Shown here piece after piece: positions 1 through 10,994 of a stretch of 64,000 nucleotides of DNA. The stretch is from the NCBI GenBank assembly GCA_007844125.1, contig CM017564.1, positions 12,187,608 through 12,251,607 on the forward strand. The letters are read 5' to 3'. Under the pieces are notes generated by a model. It worked only from the letters and a program-made list of their open reading frames with translations. It had not been told where the DNA came from and made no database searches. The number at the start of each line of letters is the position of its first letter. The first letter of the stretch is position 1. The translations under genes and the position numbers were made by a program. This stretch comes from Sinonovacula constricta. Taxonomy: Eukaryota > Mollusca > Bivalvia > Cardiida > Solecurtidae.

Positions 1-690
1 TTACAAGACATATTGTGTATTTATGATGTCAATTGTTAATTTATGAGGTACATCGTGTATTTATGAGGTAAATTGTTTATTTATAAGGTACATTGTGAAT
101 TTGTGACATAAATAGTTTATTTATGAGGTACATTGTGTATTTATGAGGTAAATTGTTTATTTATAAGGTGCATTGTGAATTTGTGATGTAAATAGTTTAT
201 TTATGAGGTACATTGTGTAGTTATAAGGTAATTTGTTTATTTATGAGGTATGTTGTGTATTTATGAGGTAAATTGTTTATTTATAAGGTACATTGTTTAT
301 TTATAAGGTAAATTGTGTATTTACAAGGTACATTGTTTATTTATAAGGTACATTGTATATTTATAAGGTAATATGTTTATTTATGAGGTAAATTGTGTAC
401 TTATGAGGTAAATTGTTTATTTATAAGGTACATTGTATATTTATAAGGTAATTTGTTTATTTATGAGGTACATTTTGTATTTATGAGGTTAATTGTTTAT
501 TTATAAGATAAATTGAGTATTTACAAGGTACCTTGTTTATTTATAAAGTTAATTCTGTATTTACAGGGTACATTGTGTATTGAAAGGTAAATTGTGTATT
601 TCCAGGGTACCGTACAGTGTATATTCACTAGGTACATTGTGTTTCCAGGGTACCGTACAGTATATATTAACTAGGTACATTGTGTATAAA
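1..690. repeat. 20-bp satellite array (40-bp dimer)
   Basis: Tandem units of about 20 bp alternate between two types, one reading ATTGTGTATTTATGAGGTA and one reading ATTGTTTATTTATAAGGTA, so the true period is about 40 bp. The array begins outside the window and decays from about 540 onward. The same dimer occurs in the opposite orientation at 30433-30850. No gene is seen. Confidence 0.95.
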
Positions 691-810
691 CAATGCAGTG
701 TGTTTAATGAAATATGTTAAGTACAAAAAGACTTCCAATGCATAGAAAATAAATTTTTCGTAACTAGATGACTTTGTTTATTGTCCAGATTATGTTGTTG
801 CTGTTGTTGT

Positions 811-944
811 TTTTTAATACATCACAGCAACATGACCATGGTCATAAAAGCCACCAATAACAATATAGCAAAGTTATTGATGTAAGAAACCCCCCCAGAT
901 TGATGTCTGGGTAGAACCACAGGCTCACTGCAAGCCAGCTGAAA
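811..944 (-). mobile_element. SINE-3 fragment
   Basis: Shares with the better copy at 16319-16550 the T-rich start, the 'catcaca...gaccatggtcat' stretch and the family hallmark GTCTGGGTAGAACCAC. The tRNA-like head is missing. Confidence 0.7.
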
Positions 945-1555
945 ATAAAACCATGAAATACCTGGGACAACTTGCATGAAAGTATAAGGCATATCTATTT
1001 CAATATCCATACCACTACTTGCATAAACGCCAAACAAGAACCTTTCCCTCTCCCACTGGCTGTTTGATATTCCCTACACAAACCCACCCTTTCATACCAG
1101 CTGCAACCAGCAACTAGGTCAGTAGAGCAGTGTGTCAGATCATTATACTGCCAGTCACATGGTCACCCCTCCCCCACTTCCCGTCTTTCCGGAGTCAAGT
1201 GGGGATTGTTTTTTTCATACTCATTTCTTCATTTCTACACCAAATCTAACAAACCTGGTACTCATTTATATTGGCTCAATAAGACAAATTTATTGAGTAC
1301 CAGGCATACAGCTGCAATTTATTGGATATACAGCTTTATCAAAATGTAATTTTCTCGGTCCCATTCCCTCTCTAGCTACCTCCTAAATCTATCTTGCTTT
1401 TCGTTATGCAACACATCACACATGAAACACAATGTTACAACAGGTAGGTGCTATAAAGCACAGCAGCTCTGTACAATCATGCTACTCAACAAGAATATGT
1501 TAAGGTAGGAGATGTGTAAATGGCTAATAGGTATAAAGTAGAACGAATAAAGAAT
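945..1555. other. No gene seen
   Basis: AT-rich, apparently single-copy sequence. Short ORFs here have no recognisable domain and no good splice context. Confidence 0.5.
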
Positions 1556-1885
1556 GTATAAAGGAAGAAAAATGTATACATGGAGATGAATAAAGAAGAA
1601 TCTATAAAGAATATTAAAGTAGAAGATGTCTAAATAAAAAAAAAAATCATGAAGATGAATGTACAAATGAAGACAAATGAATTAATAAAGACATATCAAA
1701 TTAAAAGATCTGCCAAAATGATGTTACAATGTCAATATATATGGAATATGCATGAATGTAGAAAATGTATAAATGTAGATGTATAAATTTAAAAAAGGTA
1801 TACATGTAGAACATGTATGAATAAAGAAATTGTATAAATGCACAAGATGTATAGATGTACAAGATGTATAAATGTATAAATATAA
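1556..1885. repeat. Degenerate purine-rich simple repeat
   Basis: Loose repetition of GATGTATAAATGTA-like units with A-rich spacers. It produces the short ORFs of repeated Tyr/Ile/Phe on the minus strand, which I regard as spurious. Confidence 0.55.
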
Positions 1886-1908
1886 ACAAGAAAACACAAC
1901 ACTAAATT

Positions 1909-2196
1909 TGGCGGCTCTAGGTACGGGAGGCCCCGGGTTCGATCCCAGGCCGCGACATACCAAAGTCTTCAAAAATGGTAGTGGTATAGTTCCCTTGATA
2001 ACGCTTAAGCAAATATAAGGGTAGTTCCACGACTGGTTGGACCGGTGTCAGGATAATGTGACTGGGTGTGGTATCATGCCAGGTGTTCACGGCATGCTAT
2101 ATACAGTGAAGGCAGCACTATATCTGCTTCAAGTGGACACCGTCTCCAGATAACTGAAATATTGTTGGTGGGACGATAAACCCAATAAACAAACAA
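1909..2196 (+). mobile_element. SINE-1 copy, head truncated
   Basis: Reads head to tail on the plus strand. It starts inside the tRNA-like head after the A box, has the B-box-like GGTTCGATCCCAGG, the body (ACGACTGGTTGGACC, GTGACTGGGTGTGG) and the tail CCCAATAAACAAAC. The 5' end of the head is missing. Confidence 0.9.
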
Positions 2197-2339
2197 CTTA
2201 ATTTGGAGCTCTGACTGTAATTGAATAAAAGAATCAAGGCATTACATGGTATATACATTGAATGACTGACTGACTCTGGGCATTCTTCCATGACACAAGA
2301 ACATGTTTCAGAGTCAGGCCCCAGCTATCATCAGCCTAC

Positions 2340-2405
2340 AGTCTAATTTGATTAAGTTGTCTTTAAACACACCAGGGCTCTCAGAAACACCTTGCAGGTA
2401 TTGAT
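2340..2405. repeat. 65-bp dispersed duplicate
   Basis: Contains ACACCAGGGCTCTCAGAAA and is closely matched at 4926-4990. In the second copy it abuts a SINE-1 head, so it may be flanking or 5' sequence carried with a SINE-1 subfamily. Confidence 0.6.
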
Positions 2406-2965
2406 GTTTGTTTATTGGGTTGAGGGGCTGAGGAGTTACAAACGAGACACTAATCCCCCATGTTGAGGGGCTGAGAAGTTACAAATTGGATGATAACCCT
2501 CATGTTGAGGGGCTGAGGAGTTACAAATTGGATGACATCCTCATGTTGAGGGGCTGAGGAGTTACAAATTGGATGATAACCCTCATGTTGAAGGGCTGAG
2601 GAGTTACAAATTGGATGATAACCCTCATGTTGAGGGGCTGAGGAGTTACAAATTGGATGATAACCCTCATGTTGAGGGGCTGAGGAGTTACAAATTGGAT
2701 GATAACCCTCATGTTGAGGGGCTGAGAAGTTACAAATTGGATGATAACCCTCATATTGAAGGGCTGAGGGGTTACAAATTGGATGATAACCCCCATTGTA
2801 AACAGGCTGAGAAGTTACAAACTAGACACTAATCCCCCATGTTGAGGGGCTGAGAAGTTACAAATTGGATGATAACCCTCATGTTGAAGGGCTGAGGGGT
2901 TACAAATTGGATGATAACCCCCATGTTGAGGGGCTGAGAGGTTACAAACTGGAGACAAACTGCTT
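2406..2965. repeat. 42-bp minisatellite derived from a SINE-3 head
   Basis: About thirteen units of 42 bp with core GGGGCTGAGGAGTTACAAAT and GGATGATAACCC. The array starts immediately after a SINE-1 tail-like piece (GTTTGTTTATTGGGTT) and ends in GGAGACAAACTGCTTAGC. The unit's reverse complement contains ATTTGTAACTCCTC, also present in the SINE-3 head at 16510-16530, and the exit sequence matches SINE-3 at 24015-24040. The unit is a multiple of three, which explains the open frames on both strands. Confidence 0.9.
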
Positions 2966-3360
2966 AGCAACAGTGCCCCTCATTGGGATAATTAACAGCT
3001 GTAGTATGGGGCTAAGTTTTTTTCTATGTACGTAGCTACATACATGTCCAGTACCAGTAAGAAATACACTATATGATAAACATACGTGGACCTTGGCATA
3101 TGACCCTGAAACAACTTCAGTTAAACCATATCAGGCTTAACCGGATAACAACAATCAATGTATACTAAACTTTCATATAATGTTCTTATTCCTTGTGATA
3201 TGTTAACAACTTTATACAAAGATGGTTACTGGTTAAGACATAGCAGCAAATAGTATAGATCCTGATCAGACAGCTGATCTAGATCCTAGCAGGGTTGGCA
3301 GGTTAAGTTCCAACTGTAACCAGAAGGTTGTAAACAGTTAGCCCTGTGTACAGGATTGGA
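2966..3360. other. No gene; DR-G fragment
   Basis: Mostly featureless AT-rich sequence. At 3255-3300 two short pieces of the dispersed DR-G motif (GATCCTGATCAGACAGCTGA) occur. Confidence 0.5.
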
Positions 3361-3630
3361 TGGACTTGCTGGCATTTTTGCTGATACTATAAAGTGACAT
3401 TTCTATCATTATAGCACAGGGGCACTTATGAGGTGCCCAGAGACTGAACCCGGCCGATCCATTATATTGACAGACAAGTCAGGCACAATGCTGTCCCCTT
3501 AGCCCCAAGCGTTAGGAGGGAAGCCCTTACTACCAACTTTTAAGTCTTTGGTTTGACCCGGCCGGGGTTTGAACACACAACCTCCCGTTCTGCAAGCCGA
3601 TGCTCTACCACCTGAGATATTGCGGCCGGT
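3361..3630 (-). mobile_element. SINE-2 copy
   Basis: Near full length. Read on the minus strand it starts with the tRNA-like ACCGGCCGCAATATCTCAGG and the A-box TGGTAGAGCATCGG, then the B-box-like region, and runs to the GCACCTCATAAGTGCCCC body and the TGCCAGCAAGTCC end. See 39941-40216 for the copy with a target-site duplication. Confidence 0.9.
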
Positions 3631-3723
3631 CAACAGCACGCATGGTGAAACAATACTCATGTATTGGGTGTCAGTAGCATCATCAGACACTAAGTCGCCA
3701 GAACGTATTACCGTATTTCTGTA

Positions 3724-4335
3724 ATGTCTGTGTAGGTTTAGACCAGCCAGCAACTAAGTTGTCAGATCAACATCTGTATCTGCACTATTTACTGCAGTGT
3801 GTGTGTAGGTTTAGACCAGCCAGCAACTGTAAGTTGTCAGATCAACATCTGTATCTGCACTATTTACTGTAGTGTGTGTGTAGGTTTAGACCAGCCAGCA
3901 ACTGTAAGTTGTCAGATCAACATGTGTCTCTGCACTATTTACTGCAGTGTGTGTAGGTTTAGACCAGCCAGCAACTGTAAGTTGTCAGATCAACATCTGT
4001 ACCTGCAGTATTTACTGTAGTGTGTGTGTAGGTTTAGACCAGCCAGCAACTGTAAGTTGTCAGATCAACATCTGTACCTGCACTATTTACTGTAGTGTGT
4101 GTGTAGGTTTAGACCAGCCAGCTTTGTATAAAGTTGTCAGATCAACATCTGTATCTGCACTATTTACTGCAGTGTGTGTGTAGTTTTAGACCAGCCAGCA
4201 ACTGTAAGTTGTCAGATCAACATCTGTATCTGCACTATTTACTGTAGTGTGTGTGTAGGTTTAGACCAGCCAGCAACTGTAAGTTGTCAGATCAACATCT
4301 GTATCTGCAATATTTACTGCAGCGTGTGTTGCAAT
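3724..4335. repeat. 75-bp minisatellite
   Basis: Eight units of 73-77 bp, each starting near TAGGTTTAGACCAGCCAGCA (3732, 3805, 3880, 3953, 4028, 4103, 4180, 4256). The half GATCAACATCTGTATCTGC followed by ACTATTTACTG resembles the DR-G core GATCAGGATCTACACTATTT, so I infer a DR-G origin. The frames are open because the unit is about 25 codons. Confidence 0.92.
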
Positions 4336-4525
4336 ATTGGATGTTACCTTTGTGCGCAATTGTTCCTTAACAACCAATATTTCAATTTAAGTAACTAAGA
4401 CAGTGCATCAAGCTGCAGGTAAATACAATGTTAATAGCGCCAACCAAACATTTAGCACAACTGATAAGGATGCTAATCAGTAAGATATGTATGCAGTGGA
4501 GATACAAGATATGAAACCTATACCT

Positions 4526-4756
4526 TATAGATAGTATCCGACAGTTTGCTTGTATCATACACATGTAACAATACCTTAGCATTGCTTTGGGGGAAATTTA
4601 GTTCTATTAATTTTGCATAAACTCATGTTTAGATAAAGATGATCTTGAAAACTACCTCAACTGTTAGTACATGAAAATTCGCTCTTAATTTTCAAGTTTT
4701 TCAAATCTATATATAAGTATGATGTCGATTTCTGCTAAAAATAGATACCAATGAAT
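4526..4756 (+). mobile_element. MITE-A, left part only
   Basis: Begins with the MITE-A terminus (GTATCCGACAGTTTGC), continues through TGTAACAATACC and GCTAAAAATAGATACC, then stops abruptly at a SINE-1 fragment. Confidence 0.8.
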
Positions 4757-4930
4757 TAGTCACATTATCCTGACACCAGGCCAAACAGTCGTGGAACTAC
4801 CCTTATATCTGCTTGAGTGTTAGCAAGGGAGCTATACCACTACTATTTATAACCACTTTGGTATGTCGCGGCCCGGGATCGAACACGGGCGTCTCGTACC
4901 TAGAACCGATGCTCTACCAATTGCACTAAT
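4757..4930 (-). mobile_element. SINE-1 fragment, tail lost
   Basis: Contains the head (CTCTACCAATTGCAC read on plus), the B-box complement GGGATCGAACACGGG, and the body up to AGTCACATTATCC, where it joins MITE-A. Confidence 0.88.
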
Positions 4931-5044
4931 TCGATTAAGTAGTCTTTATGCACACCAGGGCTCTCAGAAAACGCCTTTCATGTATTAATGTAAATATTAT
5001 AGTTTTGCAACTAAAATTCATAACAAAGAACTGATTGACCATCA

Positions 5045-5160
5045 GGAAGGGAGCTATACCACTGCCACTTTTAATGACTTTGGTATGTCGCAGCCCGAGA
5101 TAGAACCTGGGGCCTCCCGTTCCATGAGCCGACGCTCTACCGATTGCGCTACCAAGCTCT
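5045..5160 (-). mobile_element. SINE-1 head fragment
   Basis: tRNA-like head with B-box complement (GAGATAGAACCTGG) and A-box complement (CTCTACCGATTGCGCTACCA), plus the first ~35 bases of the body. Confidence 0.82.
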
Positions 5161-5431
5161 CGTCGAAGTCTGATAAACATGTAATTACAAGGTTTGCAGG
5201 TCATAAGCAATGCAACCAGTATTTGTTGGTTGACTTGCAGTCTGGTATATACAGAAGTAATTGACGTTTGATTTGAAATATGGAATTGACACAATTTACA
5301 TAGGTTACTATGGTTTTGTATTTTTGTATTTCGGGTCTAACTGCAAACCAACACTCGCCCATATGGCACAAAGGTCATACATTGCCAAAATGTCGAACTA
5401 TTATTGCCAGATGAAAAGCGCTGAAAAATGT

Positions 5432-5754
5432 TTGTTTGTTTGTTTATTGGGTTTATCGTCCCACCAACAGTATTTCAGTTATCTGGAGACGGTGTCCACT
5501 TGAAGCAGATATAGTGCTGCCTTCACGGTGTATAACATGCCATGAACACCTGGCATGATACCACACCTAGTCACATTATCCTAACACCGGGCCAACCAGT
5601 CGTGGAACTACCCTTATATTTGCTTGAGCGTTAGCAAGGGAGCTATACCACTACCATTTATAACGACTTTTAACGTATGTCGCGTCCCGGGATCGAACCC
5701 GGGGCCTCCCGTACCTGGAGCCGACGCTCTTCCGATTGCGCTACCAGGTCCAGT
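5432..5754 (-). mobile_element. SINE-1, full length with target-site duplication
   Basis: About 323 bp from the GTTTGTTTATTGGG tail (left) to the CTACCAGGTCC head (right). It is flanked by a 12-bp direct repeat GCTGAAAAATGT at 5420-5431 and 5755-5766, as expected for LINE-driven retroposition. The head is a tRNA-derived pol III promoter. Confidence 0.95.
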
Positions 5755-5766
5755 GCTGAAAAATGT

Positions 5767-6720
5767 CTCGGTAGAACCACCACCAAGCAGTAAGCCAGAA
5801 GAGGAACTTACATGCAAGGTATTGATAAAAAAAAACCTGACCAACAATGGGCTGATAGGCTGTATGGAAGAAAAAAAACCAGGTGACTAAAGAAAGGCCT
5901 GTTCTCAATATTTCATTGTACTATCAATATGTATAGAGTACACATTTCAAACAATGGTAGAATTTATCTAGCTAGACGTCCTGGCACGTATGACCGGACA
6001 GTGACATGAGGTCAATAGCCATTTAAGTGGTACCATAGTGCTCCTATTAAACATTCAATTAATTACTTATACAGTATGTAGTACTGTTGAACTTCGATTA
6101 AAAATATGTTCAATAAAACTAACTTCATGACACTAGAGTGATTCTTTTTAAACAAAGTATAAATATCCTGTATACTTTACAGTGCCTGGTGCCTTAGCAC
6201 TTCGTTATTTCATAGCCGTTATAGTATAGTTATAATTATAGTAGCACTTCTAGAGCTGAACTATGGCATAACTTGCTCGACTCAAGCAGATTCACAAGAT
6301 TTATCTGGCTATCATCTTACGCACATCTTGTAATGTAGCTAATTCTCTTAAAGGTCATATTCGACAGTTTTCCTGTTCAGCTTGTCTCAAATAGACAATA
6401 CGACAGTTTTCCTGCGCAGCTTGTCTCAGATAGGCAATACGTATTTGTTATGGCTAGTGGTGTTTTGCTCCTGTTTTCAAATAGATTTAGGACATCAATA
6501 AACAGCACTAAGCAGGATCTATACATGTTACAATAAATTAAATGGTTGATTGAGAGAAGAAAGTCCAAACTGTTGGAGACCATCTTCAAAGAACCAAGAG
6601 AGTACACTGTCTTGTTTGCATGTCTTGGTGAGTCAACAGCAGATGAAATCAATAATGTTTACACTCAGCCTGCTTAGCACGAATTGATCAAGCTTAGAAA
6701 AATTGTGTAGATCCAGATAA
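5767..6720. other. No gene seen
   Basis: Unique AT-rich sequence. Minus-strand ORF 6377-6652 has an internal repeat of GACAGTTTTCCTG and no domain I recognise. Confidence 0.45.
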
Positions 6721-6723
6721 AGG

Positions 6724-6808
6724 ATTGGGATTTGCCGGCACTTTTGCCGATACTGTGCAGCATCATTTCTACCAATATAGCACAGGGGCACTTATGAGGT
6801 GCCCAATG
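6724..6808 (-). mobile_element. SINE-2 3' fragment
   Basis: Only the distal part (TTTGCCGGCACTTTTGCCGA to ACTTATGAGGTGCCCA) is present. It runs straight into SINE-1 with no spacer, forming a SINE-2/SINE-1 chimera. Confidence 0.82.
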
Positions 6809-6810
6809 AG

Positions 6811-7046
6811 GTGCTGCCTTCACTGTGTATAGCATGCTGTGAACACCTGGTATGATACCACACCCAGTCACATTATCCTGACACCAGTCCAACCAGTCAT
6901 GGAACTTCCCTTATATCTGCTTGAGCGTTAGCAAGGGAGCTATACCACTACCATTTTTAATGACTCTGGTATGTCGCGGCCCAGGTTCAAACCCGGGGCC
7001 TCCCGTACCTGGAGCTGACGCTCTACCGATTGCGCTACTAAGTCTG
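6811..7046 (-). mobile_element. SINE-1 copy, tail truncated
   Basis: From GTGCTGCCTTCACTG to the head GCGCTACTAAGTC. The final ~75 bases of the tail are missing where it meets the SINE-2 piece. Confidence 0.88.
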
Positions 7047-7264
7047 GTTCCTACTACTGACATATAAAACATTTTTCTACATTCTAACCATTGTATAAGA
7101 GTTGGACACTTTTTGAACTAAATACTGTAATCCTATTGGGTGTAAATTAAGCCAGGCATTTTTTACACAACTGTGATTCAACTCTCACAGCTCTGAACAG
7201 TTTCTTTCCCTCTTTCACAGCCTGTAGTGAACAAAATCCACATACTACTTCACATCTCGTCTCT

Positions 7265-7722
7265 TTAAAGGTGGTATCCAACAGTTTGCGTATATCTAAC
7301 ATTTGTAACAATATCTGACCTCTGTTTAGGGTGTTTGTACAGAATTTCTGGGGGAAAAAATCATACTTTAGTCTTAAGCATTATCGATTTTTATCAGTAT
7401 CTCAATTTTAGGGCAGTAAAACTCATTTAATCAACACTTAAATGGTCTTTTTTTTAAATAAGAACGATTGGGATTCCTGCTCAAAAGTGACACTTACACA
7501 CCGGATAATTTAGATGAGCTGAAACATACGTGGTCACATGGTTTTCTTAGTCTAAAAATAGCTAACTGTGCAGCATGGCTCAGATAGGAAATGCTGATTG
7601 TGGCATTATGGTTAACTTTTCAGACAGGTGTACGATATAAATGAACAGCATTTTGGTAACATGGTCTAGTATGATGTTCAATGAAAATATTTTTGGTCCA
7701 AACTGTTAGACACCACATTTAA
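7265..7722 (+). mobile_element. MITE-A, complete long form
   Basis: 458 bp including TTAA at each end. The left terminus reads AGGTGGTATCCAACAGTTTG; the right is its imperfect reverse complement (CAAACTGTTAGACACCACAT). No coding potential. The boundaries fit a TA or TTAA target duplication, so superfamily (Tc1/mariner or piggyBac-like) is not decided. Internal landmarks used for other copies: TGTAACAATATCTGACC, GGGATTCCTGC, TGTGCAGCATGGCTCAGAT and GACATCAATAAACAGCATTT-like stretches. Confidence 0.9.
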
Positions 7723-7924
7723 CAAGCATTGTTGTCAAAGCCTACCTAAAGTAAACAGATATTTCCCCTCAGGCAAAATTTTTATTTAAACCCACCCTAT
7801 TGTCATCCAGGTGACATGGCCAGGGATATTTTTAAGGCTCCTACCTTACTTAATAAAGTGCAAATGCCATAACTTCCCTTCCAATGGAGTGGAAATCTAT
7901 TTTTCACTTGGTCACGGACAGGTA

Positions 7925-8201
7925 GATTTGAATTTGCTGGCATTTTTGCCTATACTGTAAAGCGACATTTCTATCATTATAGCCCAGTGGCACTTATGAG
8001 GTGCCCAGAGACTGAACCTGGCCGGTCCATTATACTGACACAAACGTTTGAGGCGTAATGCTGTCCCCTTTGCCCCGAGCGTTAGAAGGGAAGCCACTAC
8101 TACCAACTTTAAAGTCTTTGGTTTGACCCGGCTGGGGTTTGAACCCGCAACCTCCCGATCGGCAAAGCCGATGCTCTACCACCTGTGCTATAGCAGCCGG
8201 T
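7925..8201 (-). mobile_element. SINE-2 copy
   Basis: Near full length. Head on the right (CTCTACCACCTGTGCTATAG), B-box complement GGGTTTGAACCCGC, and body GCGTTAGAAGGGAAGCC. No clear flanking duplication. Confidence 0.9.
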
Positions 8202-9240
8202 AAATAAATATGTTTATAAAATAAAGATTTAAAAATCAACTTGCCTGTCAGACAAATGTGCTTTTCCTAATATTTTACTATTTTACTACAATTTTCATGA
8301 AACAAATTACAAAAACACTTTTATTGTTATCAGCAGCAACTCAGCATGAACATGATCATTGCTATTAAATGGTCATTTACCAAACACAAACATGAAATTT
8401 ACCAGAAATTTCAACACATACTAGTAAAAATTTGAGAAGACGAGGTATACCATAACAAGTCATTTGGTTGTCTCTCAAGTTACCTAAGTTGGATAAATTG
8501 TCCCTGCCCTAAGTTCAACTAAAACCTAGGACAAGAAGTCTTGAATCTAGTCCAAAACATTTTTCTTGAAGGTTTTGCTCATTATTATTATCTTTATTTT
8601 TCATTTTACAAGCCTAGTGGTTCTTTTTCAGATAAATGGACAAAATAACTGCCATCACTATTTTTTTCTGCTTAGTTTCAAATCTGCTTGCATAAACTCA
8701 ACAATTTGGTTATTTATTTCATATTTAAAAAAAAACTATAAATTATAATTAAAATGTATTTTACATTACCATGATTGTGTTCTTTGACTAAATATTTGTT
8801 TTTTGCCAAAAATGTCAAACTTTAATTTTTTGACAATCGGATACTTTCAATTTGAAGCCGCGACAAATTGAAGTTTTACTGGCATCGTACTGTAGTGAGC
8901 TGTCGCCCGAGCTGCCATCTTTACTTTGACGTCTGTCTCAAAAGAAGTCCCATTAAGATAAATGGTCGAGGTGATCTGACTACCTACATACATCCATAGG
9001 ATGATTCGTGAATTATCCAAGATGTTCCGATTGAGGTCAGATTTGACATTGACAAACTGTTGAATACCACCTTTAAAATACAAAATGGCAACACCTTTTT
9101 TCCAAAAGCATCTGAGACTATTTTGATACTCAGGGTTTAAGGTCCTGATGGTATGATTCACAGTCAAGAGGAACAGCTGGCCAAAATGTGACACACAAGC
9201 AAATACAAGGCTTACTGATACTTGAACAGTGGAACATCAT
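8202..9240. other. No gene; MITE-A terminal remnant
   Basis: AT-rich. A minus-strand ORF of 115 codons (8847-9194) has no recognisable domain and overlaps a MITE-A terminus (AACTGTTGAATACCACCTTT, 9055-9074), so it is probably not a gene. Confidence 0.5.
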
Positions 9241-9246
9241 TCTTAT

Positions 9247-9530
9247 ATTTATTGGGTTTATCATCCCATCAACAGTATTTCAGTTATCTGGAGACAGTGT
9301 CCACTTGAAGCAGATATAGTGCTGCCTTCACTGTGTATAGCATGCCGTCAACACCTGACATGATACCACACCCAGTCACATCATCCTGACACAGGGCCCA
9401 ACAGTAGTGGAACTACCCTTATATTTACTTGAGCGTTAGAAAGGGAGCTATACCACTACCATTTTTAATGACTTTGGTATGTCACGGCCTGGAATTGAAC
9501 CCAGGGCCTGGAGCCGACACTCTTTTTTTT
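9247..9530 (-). mobile_element. SINE-1 copy with altered head
   Basis: Tail, body and B-box region are present, but the A-box part of the head is replaced by ACTCTTTTTTTTGCAC. The next copy has the same unusual head. Confidence 0.85.
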
Positions 9531-9545
9531 GCACTTCCAGGTGGA

Positions 9546-9801
9546 TTTGTTTGTTTTTTGTGTTTATCGTCCCACCAACAGTTTTTCAGTTATCTGGAGA
9601 TGGTGTCCACTTGAAGCAGATATAGTGCCCAGTCACATTATCCTGACACCGGGCCAACCAGTCGTGGAACTACCCTTATATTTGCTTGAGCGTTAGCAAG
9701 GGAGCTATACCACTACCATTTTTAATGACTTTGGTATGTCGCGGCCTGGAATTGAACCCAGGGATGACCTGGAGCCGACACTCTTTTTTTTTGCACTAGG
9801 T
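9546..9801 (-). mobile_element. SINE-1 copy duplicated in tandem
   Basis: Second direct copy sharing the derived T-tract head with 9247-9530, but lacking the segment from GCTGCCTTCACTG to CCACACC. The shared derived head points to a local duplication, not two insertions. Confidence 0.82.
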
Positions 9802-9914
9802 GGAACATCTTAAAAAAATTCTGTTAAAATATACTGTCAATGTACATACTGTGAAAATGCATCTCTTGCTGAACACGAAACGTAACAGTGCTGAGTTGGA
9901 AAGTGTTGGTATTG

Positions 9915-10075
9915 TTTTTTTCCAACATCACACCAACACAATTATAGTCACATTGGAGACATCCAACAAGCATTAGTGGAGAAAAACAAACAAATGTCTG
10001 GGCAGAACCACCGGCACACCGCAGGTCAGATGTATGATCTCATATCTCGTCCCAACGGGGACATAATCCTGTGTG
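9915..10075 (-). mobile_element. SINE-3 fragment
   Basis: Contains the AACATCACACCAACACAATT start, ATGTCTGGGCAGAACCACC and CGTCCCAACGGGGAC; the head is lost. Confidence 0.72.
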
Positions 10076-10181
10076 GTGTAGAACTGTGGAGTTACAAGGC
10101 GAAGGCAAGACAATTCTAGCTGCATATCTCCTGTGCTAATGCTTTTGCAATTTTACAAGGCTATTGTTTGTTTTTTGCTTT

Positions 10182-10235
10182 CTCCAGATAACTGACATAC
10201 TGTTGGTGGGACTATAAACCCAATAAATAAACATT
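10182..10235 (+). mobile_element. SINE-1 tail fragment
   Basis: Only the last ~50 bases (CTCCAGATAACTGACATACT to CAATAAATAAAC). Confidence 0.75.
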
Positions 10236-10405
10236 GTTTGGTATCTTAATTTATCCAAGGTTGCATGGATAGAAAAGAGCTGAAGCATTTTAAGTCACAA
10301 AGAAAAATCTCCCTCTGTTGTACATTGTTTTAGTATTGAATTTTCTCTGGGTATGACATAAAGCAGCATTGCAACAGCTGATAGTACTGGGAATATGTTA
10401 ATCAA

Positions 10406-10700
10406 ATTAGTGCAATTGGTAGGGCGTCAGCTCCAGGTACGGGAGGCCCCGGGTTCGATCTCGGACCTCGACATACCAAAGTCAATAAAAATGGTAGTCT
10501 TATAGCTCCCTTGCTAACCCTCAAGCAAATATAAGGGTAGTTCCATGACTGGTTGGCCCCGTGTCAGGATAATGTGACTGGGTGTGGTATCATGCCAGGT
10601 GTTCACAGCATGCTATACACACTGAAGGCAGCAATATATCTGCTTCAAGTGGACACGGTCTCCAGGTAACTGAAGAACTGCTGGTGGGGTTGACAAACCT
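10406..10700 (+). mobile_element. SINE-1 copy feeding a tandem array
   Basis: Head (GTGCAATTGGTAGGGCGTC, GGTTCGATCTCGG) through body to a tail reading CCTGATAAACAAA, where it merges into the 29-bp array at 10694. Sequence just upstream (TTAATCAAATTAG) is shared in reverse complement with the flank at 4920-4940. Confidence 0.9.
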
Positions 10701-10967
10701 GATAAACAAACTACGTGACAATACTACCTGATAAACAAACTATGTGACAATACTACCTGATAAACAAACTATGTGACAATACCACCTGATAAACAAACTA
10801 TGTGACAATACCACCTGATAAACAAACTACGTGACAATACTACCTGATAAACAAACTACGTGACAATACTACCTGATAAACAAACTACGTGACAATACTA
10901 CCTGATAAACAAACTACGTGACAATACTACCTGATAAACAAACTACGTGACAATACTACCTGATAAA
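10694..10967. repeat. 29-bp array grown from a SINE-1 tail
   Basis: Nine to ten units containing CTACGTGACAATACTACC and TGATAAACAAA. The first unit starts inside the SINE-1 tail, so tail sequence is part of every unit. Confidence 0.93.
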
Positions 10968-10994
10968 CATAGTGCTAATGATTCATCAACAAAT

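Noticed and set aside
8847..9194. 115-codon minus-strand ORF
   Set aside because: No recognisable domain and it overlaps a MITE-A terminus remnant.
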